Notes: a model not told the origin generated them from the sequence alone. Positions 1-7,957 are shown, counted from the first letter of the stretch. The stretch is DNA of 35,656 nt from Saprospiraceae bacterium (GCA_019634125.1 JAHQVX010000046.1:1-35656); one strand, 5' to 3'. Made by a program: numbers and translations.

Positions 1-21
1 AGTTCGCCGATCCGGCGAACT
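1..21. repeat. Triloop palindrome inside ilvA
   Basis: Perfect 9-bp arms AGTTCGCCG and CGGCGAACT (1-9 and 13-21) around ATC. It encodes part of the conserved segment AAVRRIGE. The left arm may extend beyond the window. Confidence 0.8.
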
Positions 22-737
22 GCAGCCCCATCCACAAAAGGATCGATAGCATCCAAGGTAACTGGGTGTCCTGCTTCAAATGCTTTCGCCATTGCCGGGG
101 CGCCAGTTGGCTCTACGCCAATGATAGTCGTAGAAGCACTATTCGATTTAAATACTGTAGATACTCCGGCCGACAATCCGCCACCACCAATGGGCAATAG
201 GAGATAGTCGATAGGTGCGTCCATTTGACGAATTATTTCTAAACCTACTGTTCCTTGGCCGCAGATAATATCTGCATCATCAAAGGGAGGAATAAAACAG
301 GCGTCGTGTTGTTCGTAGTATTCTTTAGCTGCTTGATAAGCATCATCGAAGTTGTCGCCCACGAGTTGGATATCGATGTGTTGGCCGCCAAAAAATTGAG
401 CTTGCTCAATTTTTTGCTTCGGCGTCGTTAATGGCATAAAAATCACCCCTTTCCGATTCAGCAAGTTGCAAGCATAGGCGACTCCTTGAGCGTGATTGCC
501 TGCACTGGCAGCTAGCACGGTTTTCTGCCCATCGGATTCCATACTTAGCTTATTGTACGCTCCACGGATTTTGTAAGAACGGGTGACCTGTTGATCTTCC
601 CGCTTTAACCAAATATGGGCGCCATACTTCTCAGATAAGTAGTGGCTTAACTCCAAGGGCGTTTGCAGGGCAACACCTGCTAAGCGATCGGCGGCTTTTT
701 CAATGTCCGCTATAGTTACTGCGGAAACAACTTCCAT
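1..737 (-). CDS. ilvA: Threonine dehydratase (deaminase), 3' end cut by window edge
   Basis: PLP enzyme that deaminates threonine to 2-oxobutyrate, the first committed step to isoleucine. The ATG at 737-735 opens a frame that stays open to base 1, giving about 245 N-terminal residues. The PLP lysine lies in SYKIRGA (Lys56). SAGNHAQG (78-85) is the substrate loop and GGGGL (184-188) binds the PLP phosphate. These are the fold type II landmarks of the IlvA family. The C-terminal end, and so any ACT-like regulatory domain, is outside the window. The start is 3 bases after the ilvC stop, so it is the last visible gene of the ilvDBNCA operon. Catabolic TdcB-type enzymes share these motifs; the ilv context decides for the biosynthetic role. 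Confidence 0.95.
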   Translation of the reverse strand, partial: MEVVSAVTIADIEKAADRLAGVALQTPLELSHYLSEKYGAHIWLKREDQQVTRSYKIRGAYNKLSMESDGQKTVLAASAGNHAQGVAYACNLLNRKGVIFMPLTTPKQKIEQAQFFGGQHIDIQLVGDNFDDAYQAAKEYYEQHDACFIPPFDDADIICGQGTVGLEIIRQMDAPIDYLLLPIGGGGLSAGVSTVFKSNSASTTIIGVEPTGAPAMAKAFEAGHPVTLDAIDPFVDGAAVRRIGE

Positions 738-740
738 AAA

Positions 741-1787
741 TTAGCTGTTCTCTGGGCGGAGGGAACGAACGGCTTTCCCAGCTCGCCACATCTCACTTTC
801 GCGAAGTTCTTCCAATTCTTGTTCAAGCTTCTCGCGGTAATCTACTTTACCATTAGAATCGATGGAGCGTTGCGCTTCGTTACCAGCCTTTACCTCATTG
901 TAGAGTTGTTCGAACACAGGTTTTGTCGCATCGCGGAAAGGTTTCCACCAGTCGAGTGCCCCACGTTGTGCGGTGGTGGAACAATTCGCATACATCCAGT
1001 CCATCCCATTTTCAGCAACGAGGGGCATGAGCGATTGAGTCAGTTCTTCTACCGTTTCGTTAAAGGCTTCGGATGGGGAATGGCCGTTTGCGCGCAATAC
1101 TTCGTATTGCGCGGCAAAAATCCCCTGAATAGCACCCATTAAAGTACCGCGCTCTCCAGTTAAATCACTCGTCACCTCTTTGTAGAAATCGGTTTCAAAT
1201 AAATAGCCTGAACCCACACCAATCCCTAAAGCAATCACGCGTTCACGCGCTTTTCCAGTTGCATCTTGATGAATGGCAAAACTCGAATTCAATCCTTTAC
1301 CAGCAACAAACAATCGTCTCAATGAAGTGCCTGATCCCTTAGGTGCTACTAAGATGACATCGACATCAGCTGGCGGTAAAATGCCTGTTTTCTCCTTGTA
1401 AGTAATTCCAAATCCATGTGAAAAGTATAAGGCCTTCCCAGCTGTTAAATGGGGCTTTAACTGTGGCCAAACAGCGATCTGACCGGCATCACTTAATAAA
1501 AATTGAATAATGGTGCCCTTTGCTGCCGCTTCCTCAATAGGAAATAACGTTTCTCCAGGAACCCAACCGTCTGCAATAGCTTTGTCCCAAGTTGGAGAGT
1601 TCTTCCGTTGACCAACAATAACGTTAAAGCCATTGTCTTTCAAGTTTAATGCTTGTCCAGGACCTTGAACGCCATAGCCAATTATAGCAATTATGTCATC
1701 TTTTAAAACTTCTCGGGCTTTGTCTAATGGGAATTCTTCTCGAGTTACAACGTTTTCTTCAACGCCTCCAAAATTGATTAATGCCAT
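741..1787 (-). CDS. ilvC: Ketol-acid reductoisomerase
   Basis: Mg2+- and NADPH-dependent enzyme that isomerises and reduces 2-acetolactate or 2-aceto-2-hydroxybutyrate, the second step of valine/leucine and isoleucine synthesis. The protein has 348 residues. The Rossmann loop is GYGVQGPGQ (37-45), followed by the cofactor-binding stretch VGQRKNS (58-64). This GPGQ form resembles the yeast Ilv5/Bacteroidota branch rather than the GxGxQGHAQ form of most bacteria. DLTGERGTLMGA and the EAFNETVEEL segment carry the acidic metal ligands. ATG start, 5 bases after the ilvN stop, and 3 bases before ilvA, so clearly cotranscribed. Confidence 0.97.
   Translation of the reverse strand: MALINFGGVEENVVTREEFPLDKAREVLKDDIIAIIGYGVQGPGQALNLKDNGFNVIVGQRKNSPTWDKAIADGWVPGETLFPIEEAAAKGTIIQFLLSDAGQIAVWPQLKPHLTAGKALYFSHGFGITYKEKTGILPPADVDVILVAPKGSGTSLRRLFVAGKGLNSSFAIHQDATGKARERVIALGIGVGSGYLFETDFYKEVTSDLTGERGTLMGAIQGIFAAQYEVLRANGHSPSEAFNETVEELTQSLMPLVAENGMDWMYANCSTTAQRGALDWWKPFRDATKPVFEQLYNEVKAGNEAQRSIDSNGKVDYREKLEQELEELRESEMWRAGKAVRSLRPENS
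1091..1113. repeat. Triloop palindrome inside ilvC
   Basis: 10-bp perfect arms CGCGCAATAC / GTATTGCGCG around TTC. It codes for AQYEVLRA, in a well-conserved part of the enzyme, so it looks built by codon choice rather than by insertion. Confidence 0.85.
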
Positions 1788-1792
1788 GATGA

Positions 1793-2326
1793 TTAGTGTT
1801 TTTCTTTTTTAAGGATAGTTTCTTTTTCTTTTTTGAACGGAACGTTGGTTTTAGAAATTGACACCCGTCCAGAGCGTACAAATTCTAAAATGCCAAATGG
1901 TTTCAGTTTCTCAAATAGGGTTTGTGTGTCTTCTTTATACCCCGTTTGTTCTAGAACCACATAATTTGGTTCAATTTCTAATATTCTCGTGCGATGACTT
2001 CGAATGATTTCTTCGAGTTGAGTGCCATTAAAGAAAGCATTTGTACTGACTTTAAAAAGCGCAATCTCTTGCCAAACGGTTTCTTCCTCTCGATAATAGT
2101 CTGCTTCTAAAGTGCCTACTTGTTTCGATAATTGCTTGGATAGTTTTTCCACTTGTTCTTCTTCACATTCTACTGAAATGGTAAATCGATGCACGCCATC
2201 TAATTCTGCTTCTGAAGTGGTCAGGCTTTCGATGTTGATGTGCCTCCGCGTGAAAATAGTGGTTAAACGGTGGAGTAGACCCACTTGGTTTTCTGTAAAT
2301 ATGCAGATGGTGAATTTCTCTTTCAT
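1793..2326 (-). CDS. ilvN: Acetolactate synthase small (regulatory) subunit
   Basis: Regulatory partner of IlvB that stimulates the large subunit and carries valine feedback inhibition in this family. It has 177 residues, the usual length. An ACT domain fills about residues 4-78 (FTICIFTENQVGLLHRLTTIFTRR is its first strand-helix unit, seen here as the motif NQVGLLHRL followed by INIESL), and a second ACT-like half follows to about residue 160. The tail is very lysine-rich. ATG at 2326; the ilvB stop lies 4 bases upstream and ilvC begins 5 bases downstream, the normal order ilvB-ilvN-ilvC. Confidence 0.95.
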   Translation of the reverse strand: MKEKFTICIFTENQVGLLHRLTTIFTRRHINIESLTTSEAELDGVHRFTISVECEEEQVEKLSKQLSKQVGTLEADYYREEETVWQEIALFKVSTNAFFNGTQLEEIIRSHRTRILEIEPNYVVLEQTGYKEDTQTLFEKLKPFGILEFVRSGRVSISKTNVPFKKEKETILKKEKH

Positions 2327-2330
2327 GTGT

Positions 2331-4058
2331 TTAGTCTAATCGGATTTCAGCTACAGTAGCCCCTGCAGGAACCATAGGGAATACGTTATTTTCTTTACCT
2401 ACTCGAACTTCTAAAAGGCAAGGCCCTTCGTGGTTTAGCCATTTCTGAATATCTGCTTTTAAGCTGGCTCGTTCTTTCGTGAGAATTGCAGGCACACCCA
2501 TACCTTCTGAAATCATTTGGAAGTCTGGATTTTCGAGCTCAACAGAGGAGTAGCGTTTGTCGAAAAATAATTCTTGCCATTGTCGTACCATACCGAGAAA
2601 TTGATTGTTTAGGATCAATATCTTAAGTGGGGTCTTCGTTTGTGCTATGGTGGCTAATTCTTGAATGGTCATTTGGAATCCTCCATCACCGATTACAGCA
2701 ATAACACATCGATCTGGTGCACCCATTTGCGCGCCAAGTCCTGCAGGTAAGGCAAAGCCCATTGTGCCTAGCCCCCCACTGGTAACATTGCTTCTATGTT
2801 TGGCAAACTTCGCATACCTACAAGCGACCATTTGATGTTGCCCTACATCGGTTACGATAATGTGATCTCCTTCCGTTTCTTCGTTGATGAGGTGAATCAC
2901 TTCGCCCATCGTAATTAAGCCTTCTTTGGGCTGAATTTCTTTTTCTATGACTTTATCCCATTCCATTTGGTCTAAGTCCTTGAATTGTTGCAGCCATTCA
3001 GGATGAACATTTTGTTCGATAAGTGGAAGCAGTCGTTGAAGCGTTTCTTTGGCGTCGCCAACTAGGGCCACATCTGCTTCAATAATTTTATTGATTTCCG
3101 AAGGGTCGATGTCTAAGTGAATGACTTTTGCTTGAGGCGCATAGCCATCTACTTTTCCGGTTACCCGATCATCGAAACGCATTCCTACAGCAAATAGGAC
3201 ATCACATTCATTAGTCAGTACATTTGGCGCATAGTTTCCATGCATGCCTAACATGCCCACATTTAAAGGATGGTCGGTTTCCATAGCAGATAAACCAAGG
3301 ATGGTCCATGCGGCAGGAATGCCAGACTTTTCTACCAATTGCTTTAATTCAGTTTCTGCACCACTTAAAGTCACGCCTTGCCCGAACAAGATGTACGGTT
3401 TTTTGGCGTTGTTTAGAAGCTCTGCCGCTTTCGTTAGTTCGTTCTCATCCGCTTTTTGAATAGGATTGTAACTCCGAATAGCTGTTGTTTTCTTATAGGC
3501 GAAATCCAATAATTCCAGTTGAGCATTCTTTGTAATGTCGATAATTACCGGGCCTGGTCGGCCACTATTGGCAATGTAAAAGGCTTTGGCCATTACATCC
3601 GGAATTTCGGAAGCTTTTGTGATTTGGTAATTCCACTTCGTCACAGCCATGGTAATACTGATAACATCCGTTTCTTGAAAGGCATCTGTTCCCAGTAATT
3701 TTGCAAATACTTGACCCGTAATACAAACCATTGGCGTACTATCGATTAATGCATCTGCTAATCCTGTCACTAAGTTGGTGGCTCCGGGCCCCGATGTGGC
3801 AAATACCACTCCTGTTTTATTGGTTACTCGTGCATAACCTTGGGCAGCGTGTGTAGCACCTTGCTCATGACGCGTTAATACGTGTTGAACCTGGTCTTGG
3901 TAGTCGTACAACGCATCGTAGACGGGCATAATGGCACCACCTGGATACCCATAAATTAATTCAACGCCTTCATGGACTAAGCATTCCATAATGGCTTTTG
4001 CCCCGTTCATTCTAGTAGTACTTTCTGTAGACAATGTTTTTTCTTGAGTTTCTAACAT
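2331..4058 (-). CDS. ilvB: Acetolactate synthase large (catalytic) subunit
   Basis: ThDP- and FAD-dependent enzyme condensing two pyruvates, or pyruvate and 2-oxobutyrate, into acetohydroxy acids; first common step of branched-chain amino-acid synthesis. 575 residues, normal for the family. The N-terminal PYR domain shows GYPGGAIMPVYDAL and the catalytic glutamate in TRHEQGATH (Glu65). The C-terminal PP domain has the ThDP motif starting at GDGGFQMTIQEL and ending at LNNQ. The FAD-binding middle domain is intact (GMLGMHGNYAPN). ATG start; the ilvD stop is 9 bases upstream. Paralogues such as glyoxylate carboligase share the fold, but position next to ilvN and ilvC settles the call. Confidence 0.97.
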   Translation of the reverse strand: MLETQEKTLSTESTTRMNGAKAIMECLVHEGVELIYGYPGGAIMPVYDALYDYQDQVQHVLTRHEQGATHAAQGYARVTNKTGVVFATSGPGATNLVTGLADALIDSTPMVCITGQVFAKLLGTDAFQETDVISITMAVTKWNYQITKASEIPDVMAKAFYIANSGRPGPVIIDITKNAQLELLDFAYKKTTAIRSYNPIQKADENELTKAAELLNNAKKPYILFGQGVTLSGAETELKQLVEKSGIPAAWTILGLSAMETDHPLNVGMLGMHGNYAPNVLTNECDVLFAVGMRFDDRVTGKVDGYAPQAKVIHLDIDPSEINKIIEADVALVGDAKETLQRLLPLIEQNVHPEWLQQFKDLDQMEWDKVIEKEIQPKEGLITMGEVIHLINEETEGDHIIVTDVGQHQMVACRYAKFAKHRSNVTSGGLGTMGFALPAGLGAQMGAPDRCVIAVIGDGGFQMTIQELATIAQTKTPLKILILNNQFLGMVRQWQELFFDKRYSSVELENPDFQMISEGMGVPAILTKERASLKADIQKWLNHEGPCLLEVRVGKENNVFPMVPAGATVAEIRLD

Positions 4059-4067
4059 GGCTCAATT

Positions 4068-5747
4068 TTAAAATTGATCGGTTACACAACCTTCTGAAGC
4101 GGTAGCAACTGTTTTAGCATATTTATAGAGTACACCTGCTTTCACTTTATAATCGGGTTGTTTCCATTGGTTCTTTCTGTTCATCAGTGCTTCATCGGAT
4201 AGAAGGACATGAATGGAGTTTTCTTCTGCGTTAATTTCAATCAAATCGCCGTCTTTCACGAGGGCTATGGTTCCACCATCGAAGGCTTCTGGGGTAATGT
4301 GTCCTACAACGAATCCGTGCGTACCTCCTGAGAATCGACCATCGGTGATTAGTGCTACATCTTTACCAAGTCCTGCACCCATGATTGCTGCTGTAGGTTT
4401 TAGCATTTCGGGCATTCCAGGACCACCTCTCGGGCCAACATATCGGATGACTACGACGTCGCCTTTTTCTACCTTTCCGAGCTGAATGGCTTCATTGGCT
4501 TCCACTTCTGAGTTGTACACCTTTGCCGGGCCTTTGAATAGCAAGCCTTCTTTTCCAGTAATCTTTGCTACTGAGCCTTCTTGAGCTAAGTTTCCATAAA
4601 GAATTTGTAAGTGCCCGCTTTGCTTTAACGGTTGATCTGCTGGGAAAACGACTTTTTGTTCTGCGTTTACCGGTTTAACTTCTTCCAAGTTTTCAGCAAT
4701 CGTCTTCCCGGTTACGGTTAATGCATTGGGATGTAAGAAGCCTTCATCTAATAGATAGCGCATTACAGCTGGTGTTCCTCCAATCTTGAACACATCTTCC
4801 ATCAGGTACTCTCCGCTTGGCTTTAGGTCAGCTAAAAGTGGAGTTTGGTCACTAATTCGTTGGATGTCTGCGAGATCTAAAGGAATATTCGCTGTTTTTG
4901 CTAGGGCTACGAGGTGTAATACAGCATTGGTACTTCCACCAAGTGCAATGATAAGTGTTAGTGCATTTTCAAAGGATTCCTTGGTGAGTATATCCAAGGG
5001 TTTAATATCGTTTTCGATGAGGTGGCGTACGTACGGCCCAACCGCCTCGCATTCGGTATGTTTGGCTTGGCCTACTGCTGGGTTCGAGGAAGAATGGGGC
5101 AGTGAGAGACCGAGTGCTTCAATGGCAGATGACATCGTATTGGCAGTATACATCCCACCACAGGCTCCGGCACCTGGGCAGGCATTTTTAATGACTGCTC
5201 GGTAATCTTCTTCAGAAATGGCATTGGCATTGCGTTTCCCCCAAGCTTCAAAAGCACTAACGATATTCAGTTTTTCCCCTTTATGACAGCCACTTGCAAT
5301 TGTGCCTCCGTAGACCAGTAAAGAAGGGCGGTTTAGGCGGATCATGGCGATTACTGCACCAGGCATGTTTTTATCACAGCCGACTACGGTAACCAATCCA
5401 TCGTAGCTATGGCCACCCATGCTGGTTTCAATACTGTCTGCGATCACTTCTCTTGAGACCAAGGAGTAACGCATTCCTGGGGTTCCCATGGCGATACCAT
5501 CACTCACGCCGATAGTGTGAAAAATGAGGCCAGTAAGTTCATGTTGATTCACGCTGTTCTTGACTAAAACGGCCAAATCGTTGAGGTGCATATTGCAGGT
5601 ATTGCCTTCGTAGCCTGTACTTGCAATGCCGATAAAAGGTTGGTTCATTTGTTGGTCGGTAAGTCCGGTGCCGAACAACATAGCTTGTGCTGCAGGTTGG
5701 TCATCTGCTTGGCTAACTTGCCAACTGTATTTCTTCAGGTTTTTCAA
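4068..5747 (-). CDS. ilvD: Dihydroxy-acid dehydratase, TTG start
   Basis: Dehydrates 2,3-dihydroxy-isovalerate and -methylvalerate to the 2-keto acids, the third shared step. 559 residues. Three cluster cysteines are visible: Cys51 in NTCNMHL, Cys124 in CDKNMPG and Cys196 in [11 protein letters not shown]; three ligands in these places fit the [2Fe-2S] type. The N-terminus KKYSWQVSQ then QPAAQAML matches where family members usually begin. No in-frame ATG exists: the frame reaches an upstream stop at 5846-5844 with no ATG or GTG, so TTG at 5747-5745 is the best start. An out-of-frame ATG (5755) begins a 3-codon ORF whose TGA overlaps this TTG. First structural gene after the attenuator. Confidence 0.95.
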   Translation of the reverse strand: MKNLKKYSWQVSQADDQPAAQAMLFGTGLTDQQMNQPFIGIASTGYEGNTCNMHLNDLAVLVKNSVNQHELTGLIFHTIGVSDGIAMGTPGMRYSLVSREVIADSIETSMGGHSYDGLVTVVGCDKNMPGAVIAMIRLNRPSLLVYGGTIASGCHKGEKLNIVSAFEAWGKRNANAISEEDYRAVIKNACPGAGACGGMYTANTMSSAIEALGLSLPHSSSNPAVGQAKHTECEAVGPYVRHLIENDIKPLDILTKESFENALTLIIALGGSTNAVLHLVALAKTANIPLDLADIQRISDQTPLLADLKPSGEYLMEDVFKIGGTPAVMRYLLDEGFLHPNALTVTGKTIAENLEEVKPVNAEQKVVFPADQPLKQSGHLQILYGNLAQEGSVAKITGKEGLLFKGPAKVYNSEVEANEAIQLGKVEKGDVVVIRYVGPRGGPGMPEMLKPTAAIMGAGLGKDVALITDGRFSGGTHGFVVGHITPEAFDGGTIALVKDGDLIEINAEENSIHVLLSDEALMNRKNQWKQPDYKVKAGVLYKYAKTVATASEGCVTDQF

Positions 5748-5755
5748 TGCGCCAT
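5744..5755 (-). other. Three-codon ORF (Met-Ala-His) overlapping the ilvD start
   Basis: The minus strand reads ATG GCG CAT TGA; its stop TGA shares two bases with the TTG that starts ilvD. It may let ribosomes load on an ATG and restart on the TTG (translational coupling), or be the trace of a small indel that moved the original ATG out of frame. Confidence 0.35.
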
Positions 5756-5760
5756 TTATT

Positions 5761-5792
5761 AAAAAACCCTTCTCAGTTCGTGGTGAGAAGGG
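5761..5792 (-). terminator. Attenuator terminator of the ilv operon
   Basis: On the minus strand CCCTTCTCA and TGAGAAGGG form a perfect 9-bp stem (5792-5784 with 5775-5767) with an 8-base loop, directly followed by six T (5766-5761). It lies only 13 bases before the ilvD start and after a leader-peptide ORF, so it is a conditional terminator rather than an operon end. Loop and left arm contain TCACCAC (5786-5780), which can instead pair with GTGGTGA at the end of the leader ORF (5827-5821). Confidence 0.9.
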
Positions 5793-5827
5793 TAGTATTT
5801 TATTGTTAATACCGAGCCGTTCACCAC
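5780..5827 (-). promoter_or_regulatory. Predicted antiterminator pairing of the ilv attenuator
   Basis: GTGGTGA (5827-5821, covering the Trp and stop codons of the leader peptide) is a perfect 7-bp complement of TCACCAC (5786-5780) in the terminator's first arm and loop. The two pairings exclude each other. A ribosome at the leader stop codon would cover GTGGTGA and allow termination. A ribosome stalled at the upstream Val/Ile codons would leave it free and favour read-through. Confidence 0.7.
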
Positions 5828-5877
5828 TTAAAGAGGCAAATAATTACGACTAAAATATTGACAGAAATAACGTTCAT
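5821..5877 (-). CDS. ilv leader peptide (18 residues)
   Basis: The [21 protein letters not shown] runs from ATG 5877 to TGA 5821. Ten of 18 residues are the end products of the pathway (4 Val, 4 Ile, 2 Leu), with an uninterrupted run I-L-V-V-I-I at residues 8-13. It sits between the predicted promoter and the terminator in front of ilvD, the standard arrangement of amino-acid attenuators. The role is to sense charged Val/Ile/Leu tRNA through ribosome stalling; the peptide itself probably has no function. No Shine-Dalgarno is visible, as usual in this phylum. Confidence 0.88.
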   Translation of the reverse strand: MNVISVNILVVIICLFKW

Positions 5878-5894
5878 TCTTTGTGTACTTGATA

Positions 5895-5926
5895 CAATAA
5901 TAAAGAAGAAATTTTCAAAAACAAAA
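5895..5926 (-). promoter_or_regulatory. ilvD: Predicted promoter of the ilv operon
   Basis: On the minus strand TTTTG (5926-5922), a 19-base spacer and TATTATTG (5902-5895) match the Bacteroidota -33 TTTG and -7 TAnnTTTG elements, with one mismatch. Transcription would begin near 5888, about 10 bases before the leader-peptide ATG. The -33 element lies directly after the stop of the upstream GNAT gene. Confidence 0.6.
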
Positions 5927-5928
5927 CA

Positions 5929-6399
5929 TTAGGAGTTTTTTAGTTGATCTTCATTTAATCGGTAATTGATCCATTCTTTCATGGGTTTTGCTCCGTACTT
6001 ATGATAGAAATCCATTGCAGGCTGGTTCCAATCGAGGACGACCCAATCCATTTTGCCACAATTTTCTTCTTGTGCGATTTGAATCAGCGCATCAAAGATG
6101 CGCTGTCCGATCCCTAAACCCCGATGATCCGGATCTACAAAGAAATCTTCCAAATAAAGTCCTTTTTTTCCGCTAAAGGTGGAGTAGTTGAACAGGTAAA
6201 CAGCAAAGCCTACGGCTTTGCTGGACGATTCGGCAATCAAACAATGAACAATGGGATTCGGTTCGAAGAACAGGGCTTCAATTGCCTCCACCGTATTCGT
6301 AACATAATGGGCTAGCTTTTCATAGTCGGCCAGTCCTTTAATCATTTCAAGAATAATTGAACTGTCTTCTACTGTAGCTTTTCGAATGGTAATGCTCAT
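5929..6399 (-). CDS. GNAT N-acetyltransferase, diamine/thialysine type
   Basis: A 156-residue single-domain GNAT protein. The acetyl-CoA motif is LYLEDFFVDPDHRGLGIG (about 81-98; the R-G-x-G-x-G core is HRGLGIG). The downstream stretch VLDWNQPAMDFYHKYGA resembles the spermidine/spermine and thialysine acetyltransferases (SSAT family: LYLEDFFV, WN-PA-FY--GA). Its likely substrate is therefore a small polyamine or amino-acid-like amine, but this is inference from family resemblance. The ATG lies 3 bases after the stop of the NTF2/VOC gene, so the two are probably cotranscribed; no terminator separates it from the ilv promoter. Two triloop palindromes lie inside this short gene. Confidence 0.85.
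   Translation of the reverse strand: MSITIRKATVEDSSIILEMIKGLADYEKLAHYVTNTVEAIEALFFEPNPIVHCLIAESSSKAVGFAVYLFNYSTFSGKKGLYLEDFFVDPDHRGLGIGQRIFDALIQIAQEENCGKMDWVVLDWNQPAMDFYHKYGAKPMKEWINYRLNEDQLKNS
6085..6105. repeat. Triloop palindrome inside the GNAT gene (first)
   Basis: 9-bp arms CAGCGCATC / GATGCGCTG around AAA on the plus strand. It encodes Q-R-I-F-D-A-L of the acetyl-CoA-binding helix. Confidence 0.8.
6201..6223. repeat. Triloop palindrome inside the GNAT gene (second)
   Basis: 10-bp arms CAGCAAAGCC / GGCTTTGCTG around TAC. It encodes S-K-A-V-G-F-A, 95 bases from the first palindrome of the same gene. Confidence 0.8.
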
Positions 6400-6402
6400 A
6401 AC

Positions 6403-7329
6403 TTAAAAGATGCCATCTATGGGTTCCCAAAGTTCAATTTTATTGCCTTCAGGGTCCATAATCCAGCCAAATTTCCCGTATTCGTATTCTTCTACTTCGC
6501 CTACGATCTCTACGCCTGCAGCTTTTAGCTTTGCTAAAAGCGCATCCAGATCATCGACCCGATAGTTGAACATGTACTCCTTATTACTAGGGTTGAAATA
6601 CTCTGTATCTGCTTTAAAAGGCCCCCAAGTGGTGGTGGCTACCGTTTCTTTGTCTTCCAAGGTATGCCATTTGAATATACCACCGCCCCAACTTTGAGTT
6701 TCAATCCCTAAGTGTTGGGTGTACCAAGCTCTTTGTTTTTCAATGTCGGTACATTTAAAAAAAATGCCTCCAAGCCCTGTGACTTTGCCTTTGCTCATAT
6801 CGGTTTGCTTTGTTTCCGAAGTTAGGTATTTCTCTGGTATAGGTTGATCTGTTTTTTCGTTAGCGAAGATGAGGTTTACAATATACCAACGATCGTTGCT
6901 GTATAGAAACTGGAAGTTGTTGACACCTCGTTGTTTCTTGTCGGTATTTGGTATGGTCCATTCATAGCTTTGCATGCCTGAAGCTATGCCATTCCATACT
7001 TCAATTTTATGCCCCAATTCCACTTCTTCAAAACCATCTTTGGCATAATTCGGGCCGTTTTTTAGAATAAAGTCTTCCAGTGGGAAGAGCAGGTGTTTAC
7101 TTTCTCCTTTTGGATTTGTCCCTACAATGCCAATCTGCGCTGTTGGTAGAAATAGGTTCTTAAATCGGTCCCAATCTCTGGCTTCGCATTTTGGTCCAGA
7201 GATCACATCTAATGCTGCTAGCATAATGGCTTTTGGGCTTTCGGTATCTTCGGAAAAGTTGTTTTCCGATTGACCATTGGCGAAGGTGAAGCCAAGGAGA
7301 AGGATAGACAAGAAGATAAGTTGTTTCAT
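6403..7329 (-). CDS. Exported NTF2-like / VOC (glyoxalase-like) fusion protein
   Basis: 308 residues. The start is a signal peptide (hydrophobic MKQLIFLSILLLGFTFA, then NGQS). Residues about 28-165 look like an SnoaL/NTF2-type alpha+beta domain (early WDRFKNLFLP; later ILKNGPNYAKDGFEEVELGHK, WYIVNLIF). After a linker with DMSKGKV comes a VOC domain (about 183-308) with FKCTDIEKQRAWYTQHLGI, YMFNYRVDDLDALLAKL and the end GWIMDPEGNKIELWEP, which holds the usual last metal-ligand glutamate. The substrate is unknown. No catalytic claim is safe; the VOC half may be a dioxygenase-like, lyase-like or binding module. It heads a two-gene unit with the GNAT gene. Confidence 0.75.
   Translation of the reverse strand: MKQLIFLSILLLGFTFANGQSENNFSEDTESPKAIMLAALDVISGPKCEARDWDRFKNLFLPTAQIGIVGTNPKGESKHLLFPLEDFILKNGPNYAKDGFEEVELGHKIEVWNGIASGMQSYEWTIPNTDKKQRGVNNFQFLYSNDRWYIVNLIFANEKTDQPIPEKYLTSETKQTDMSKGKVTGLGGIFFKCTDIEKQRAWYTQHLGIETQSWGGGIFKWHTLEDKETVATTTWGPFKADTEYFNPSNKEYMFNYRVDDLDALLAKLKAAGVEIVGEVEEYEYGKFGWIMDPEGNKIELWEPIDGIF
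6521..6541. repeat. Triloop palindrome inside the NTF2/VOC gene
   Basis: 9-bp arms GCTTTTAGC / GCTAAAAGC around TTT on the plus strand (AAA in the mRNA). It encodes L-L-A-K-L-K-A in the VOC domain. Confidence 0.75.
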
Positions 7330-7356
7330 AGGTTGTATTTAGTGGCTATAATACGA

Positions 7357-7378
7357 AAAACACCTGAGTAGGTGTTTT
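7357..7378 (-). terminator. Second terminator-like hairpin after the 164-residue protein gene
   Basis: 9-bp arms AAAACACCT / AGGTGTTTT with loop GAGT. The A/T ends make it usable on either strand; on the minus strand it ends in TTTTTCG. Together with 7384-7414 it forms a tandem pair between the outer-membrane-type protein gene and the NTF2/VOC gene. Confidence 0.6.
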
Positions 7379-7383
7379 GCTAC

Positions 7384-7414
7384 AAAAAATCCCTTCGGCA
7401 AAGCCGAAGGGATT
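7384..7414 (-). terminator. Terminator with CGGCAAAGCCG core
   Basis: 12-bp perfect stem (7388-7399 with 7403-7414) and AAA loop on the plus strand, followed on the minus strand by six T. It ends transcription of the gene at 7442-7936. Runs of A on both sides make it nearly symmetric. Confidence 0.85.
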
Positions 7415-7441
7415 AAAAAACTAGAAATAAAAAATTCTTTA

Positions 7442-7936
7442 CTAGAAGATGTATCCACCGCCTAGTCCGCCGTAAAAAATAAATTGGTCGGTGTAAAGCG
7501 GTGTGAAGTTGGCTTTAACGTAAAGTCCACGATTCACATCAGGAACATAACGATAGCCCACAATTCCATGTACCGAGTATGGCTGTGTAATTTCTACTGA
7601 GCCGATTTGTGTGTCGTCGTCGATTCCGAACATTGCTGTACCACCAGCTCCTAGTTCTAAATAATCTGTATCACTAAGTGAAAAAAGGTGTGAAAACGAA
7701 GCAGGAACACTTGTTACCATATCTCCGTGAATATTTCGCATTCCAAATCCAGCTTTAATTCGAGAACCTGTGATTTGGTTGTCGTAGTTGCTGAGTTTGT
7801 GTTCGTAGTTTAATGAATAAAATACACCTCGTCCGAGTAATTCGAGGGATAAAGAATTTTTATTGGACAATTGTGTCTGAGCAAAGAGCGGCGCGCTAAA
7901 AAGGAGTGCGCAAGCGAGGAACAAAAATTTTCTCAT
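7442..7936 (-). CDS. Small outer-membrane beta-barrel-like protein
   Basis: 164 residues with a clear signal peptide (MRKFLFLACALLFSAPLFAQ, cut after AQ). The rest alternates polar and hydrophobic residues with many aromatic and glycine positions (LSLELLGRGVFYSLNYEHKL, IKAGFGMRN, YLELGAGGTAMFG, GIVGYRYVP, LYVKANFTPLY) and ends GGGYIF with a terminal aromatic residue, the pattern of a small Bacteroidota outer-membrane barrel. I cannot name a function. The ATG is 22 bases after the T-tract of the hairpin at 7958-7999, and its predicted promoter is upstream of that hairpin, so the hairpin would be in its own mRNA leader. Confidence 0.7.
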   Translation of the reverse strand: MRKFLFLACALLFSAPLFAQTQLSNKNSLSLELLGRGVFYSLNYEHKLSNYDNQITGSRIKAGFGMRNIHGDMVTSVPASFSHLFSLSDTDYLELGAGGTAMFGIDDDTQIGSVEITQPYSVHGIVGYRYVPDVNRGLYVKANFTPLYTDQFIFYGGLGGGYIF

Positions 7937-7957
7937 TGTTAGGGGGGTTATGAGAGT

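Noticed and set aside
5748-5877. T-box or metabolite riboswitch before ilvD
   Set aside because: No T-box sequence or long structured leader; the short Val/Ile/Leu-rich ORF plus terminator explains the region.
6961-7000. Inverted repeat CATAGCTT/AAGCTATG in the NTF2/VOC gene
   Set aside because: 8-bp arms with a 10-base loop; does not fit the 3-base-loop class, and a single case is compatible with chance.
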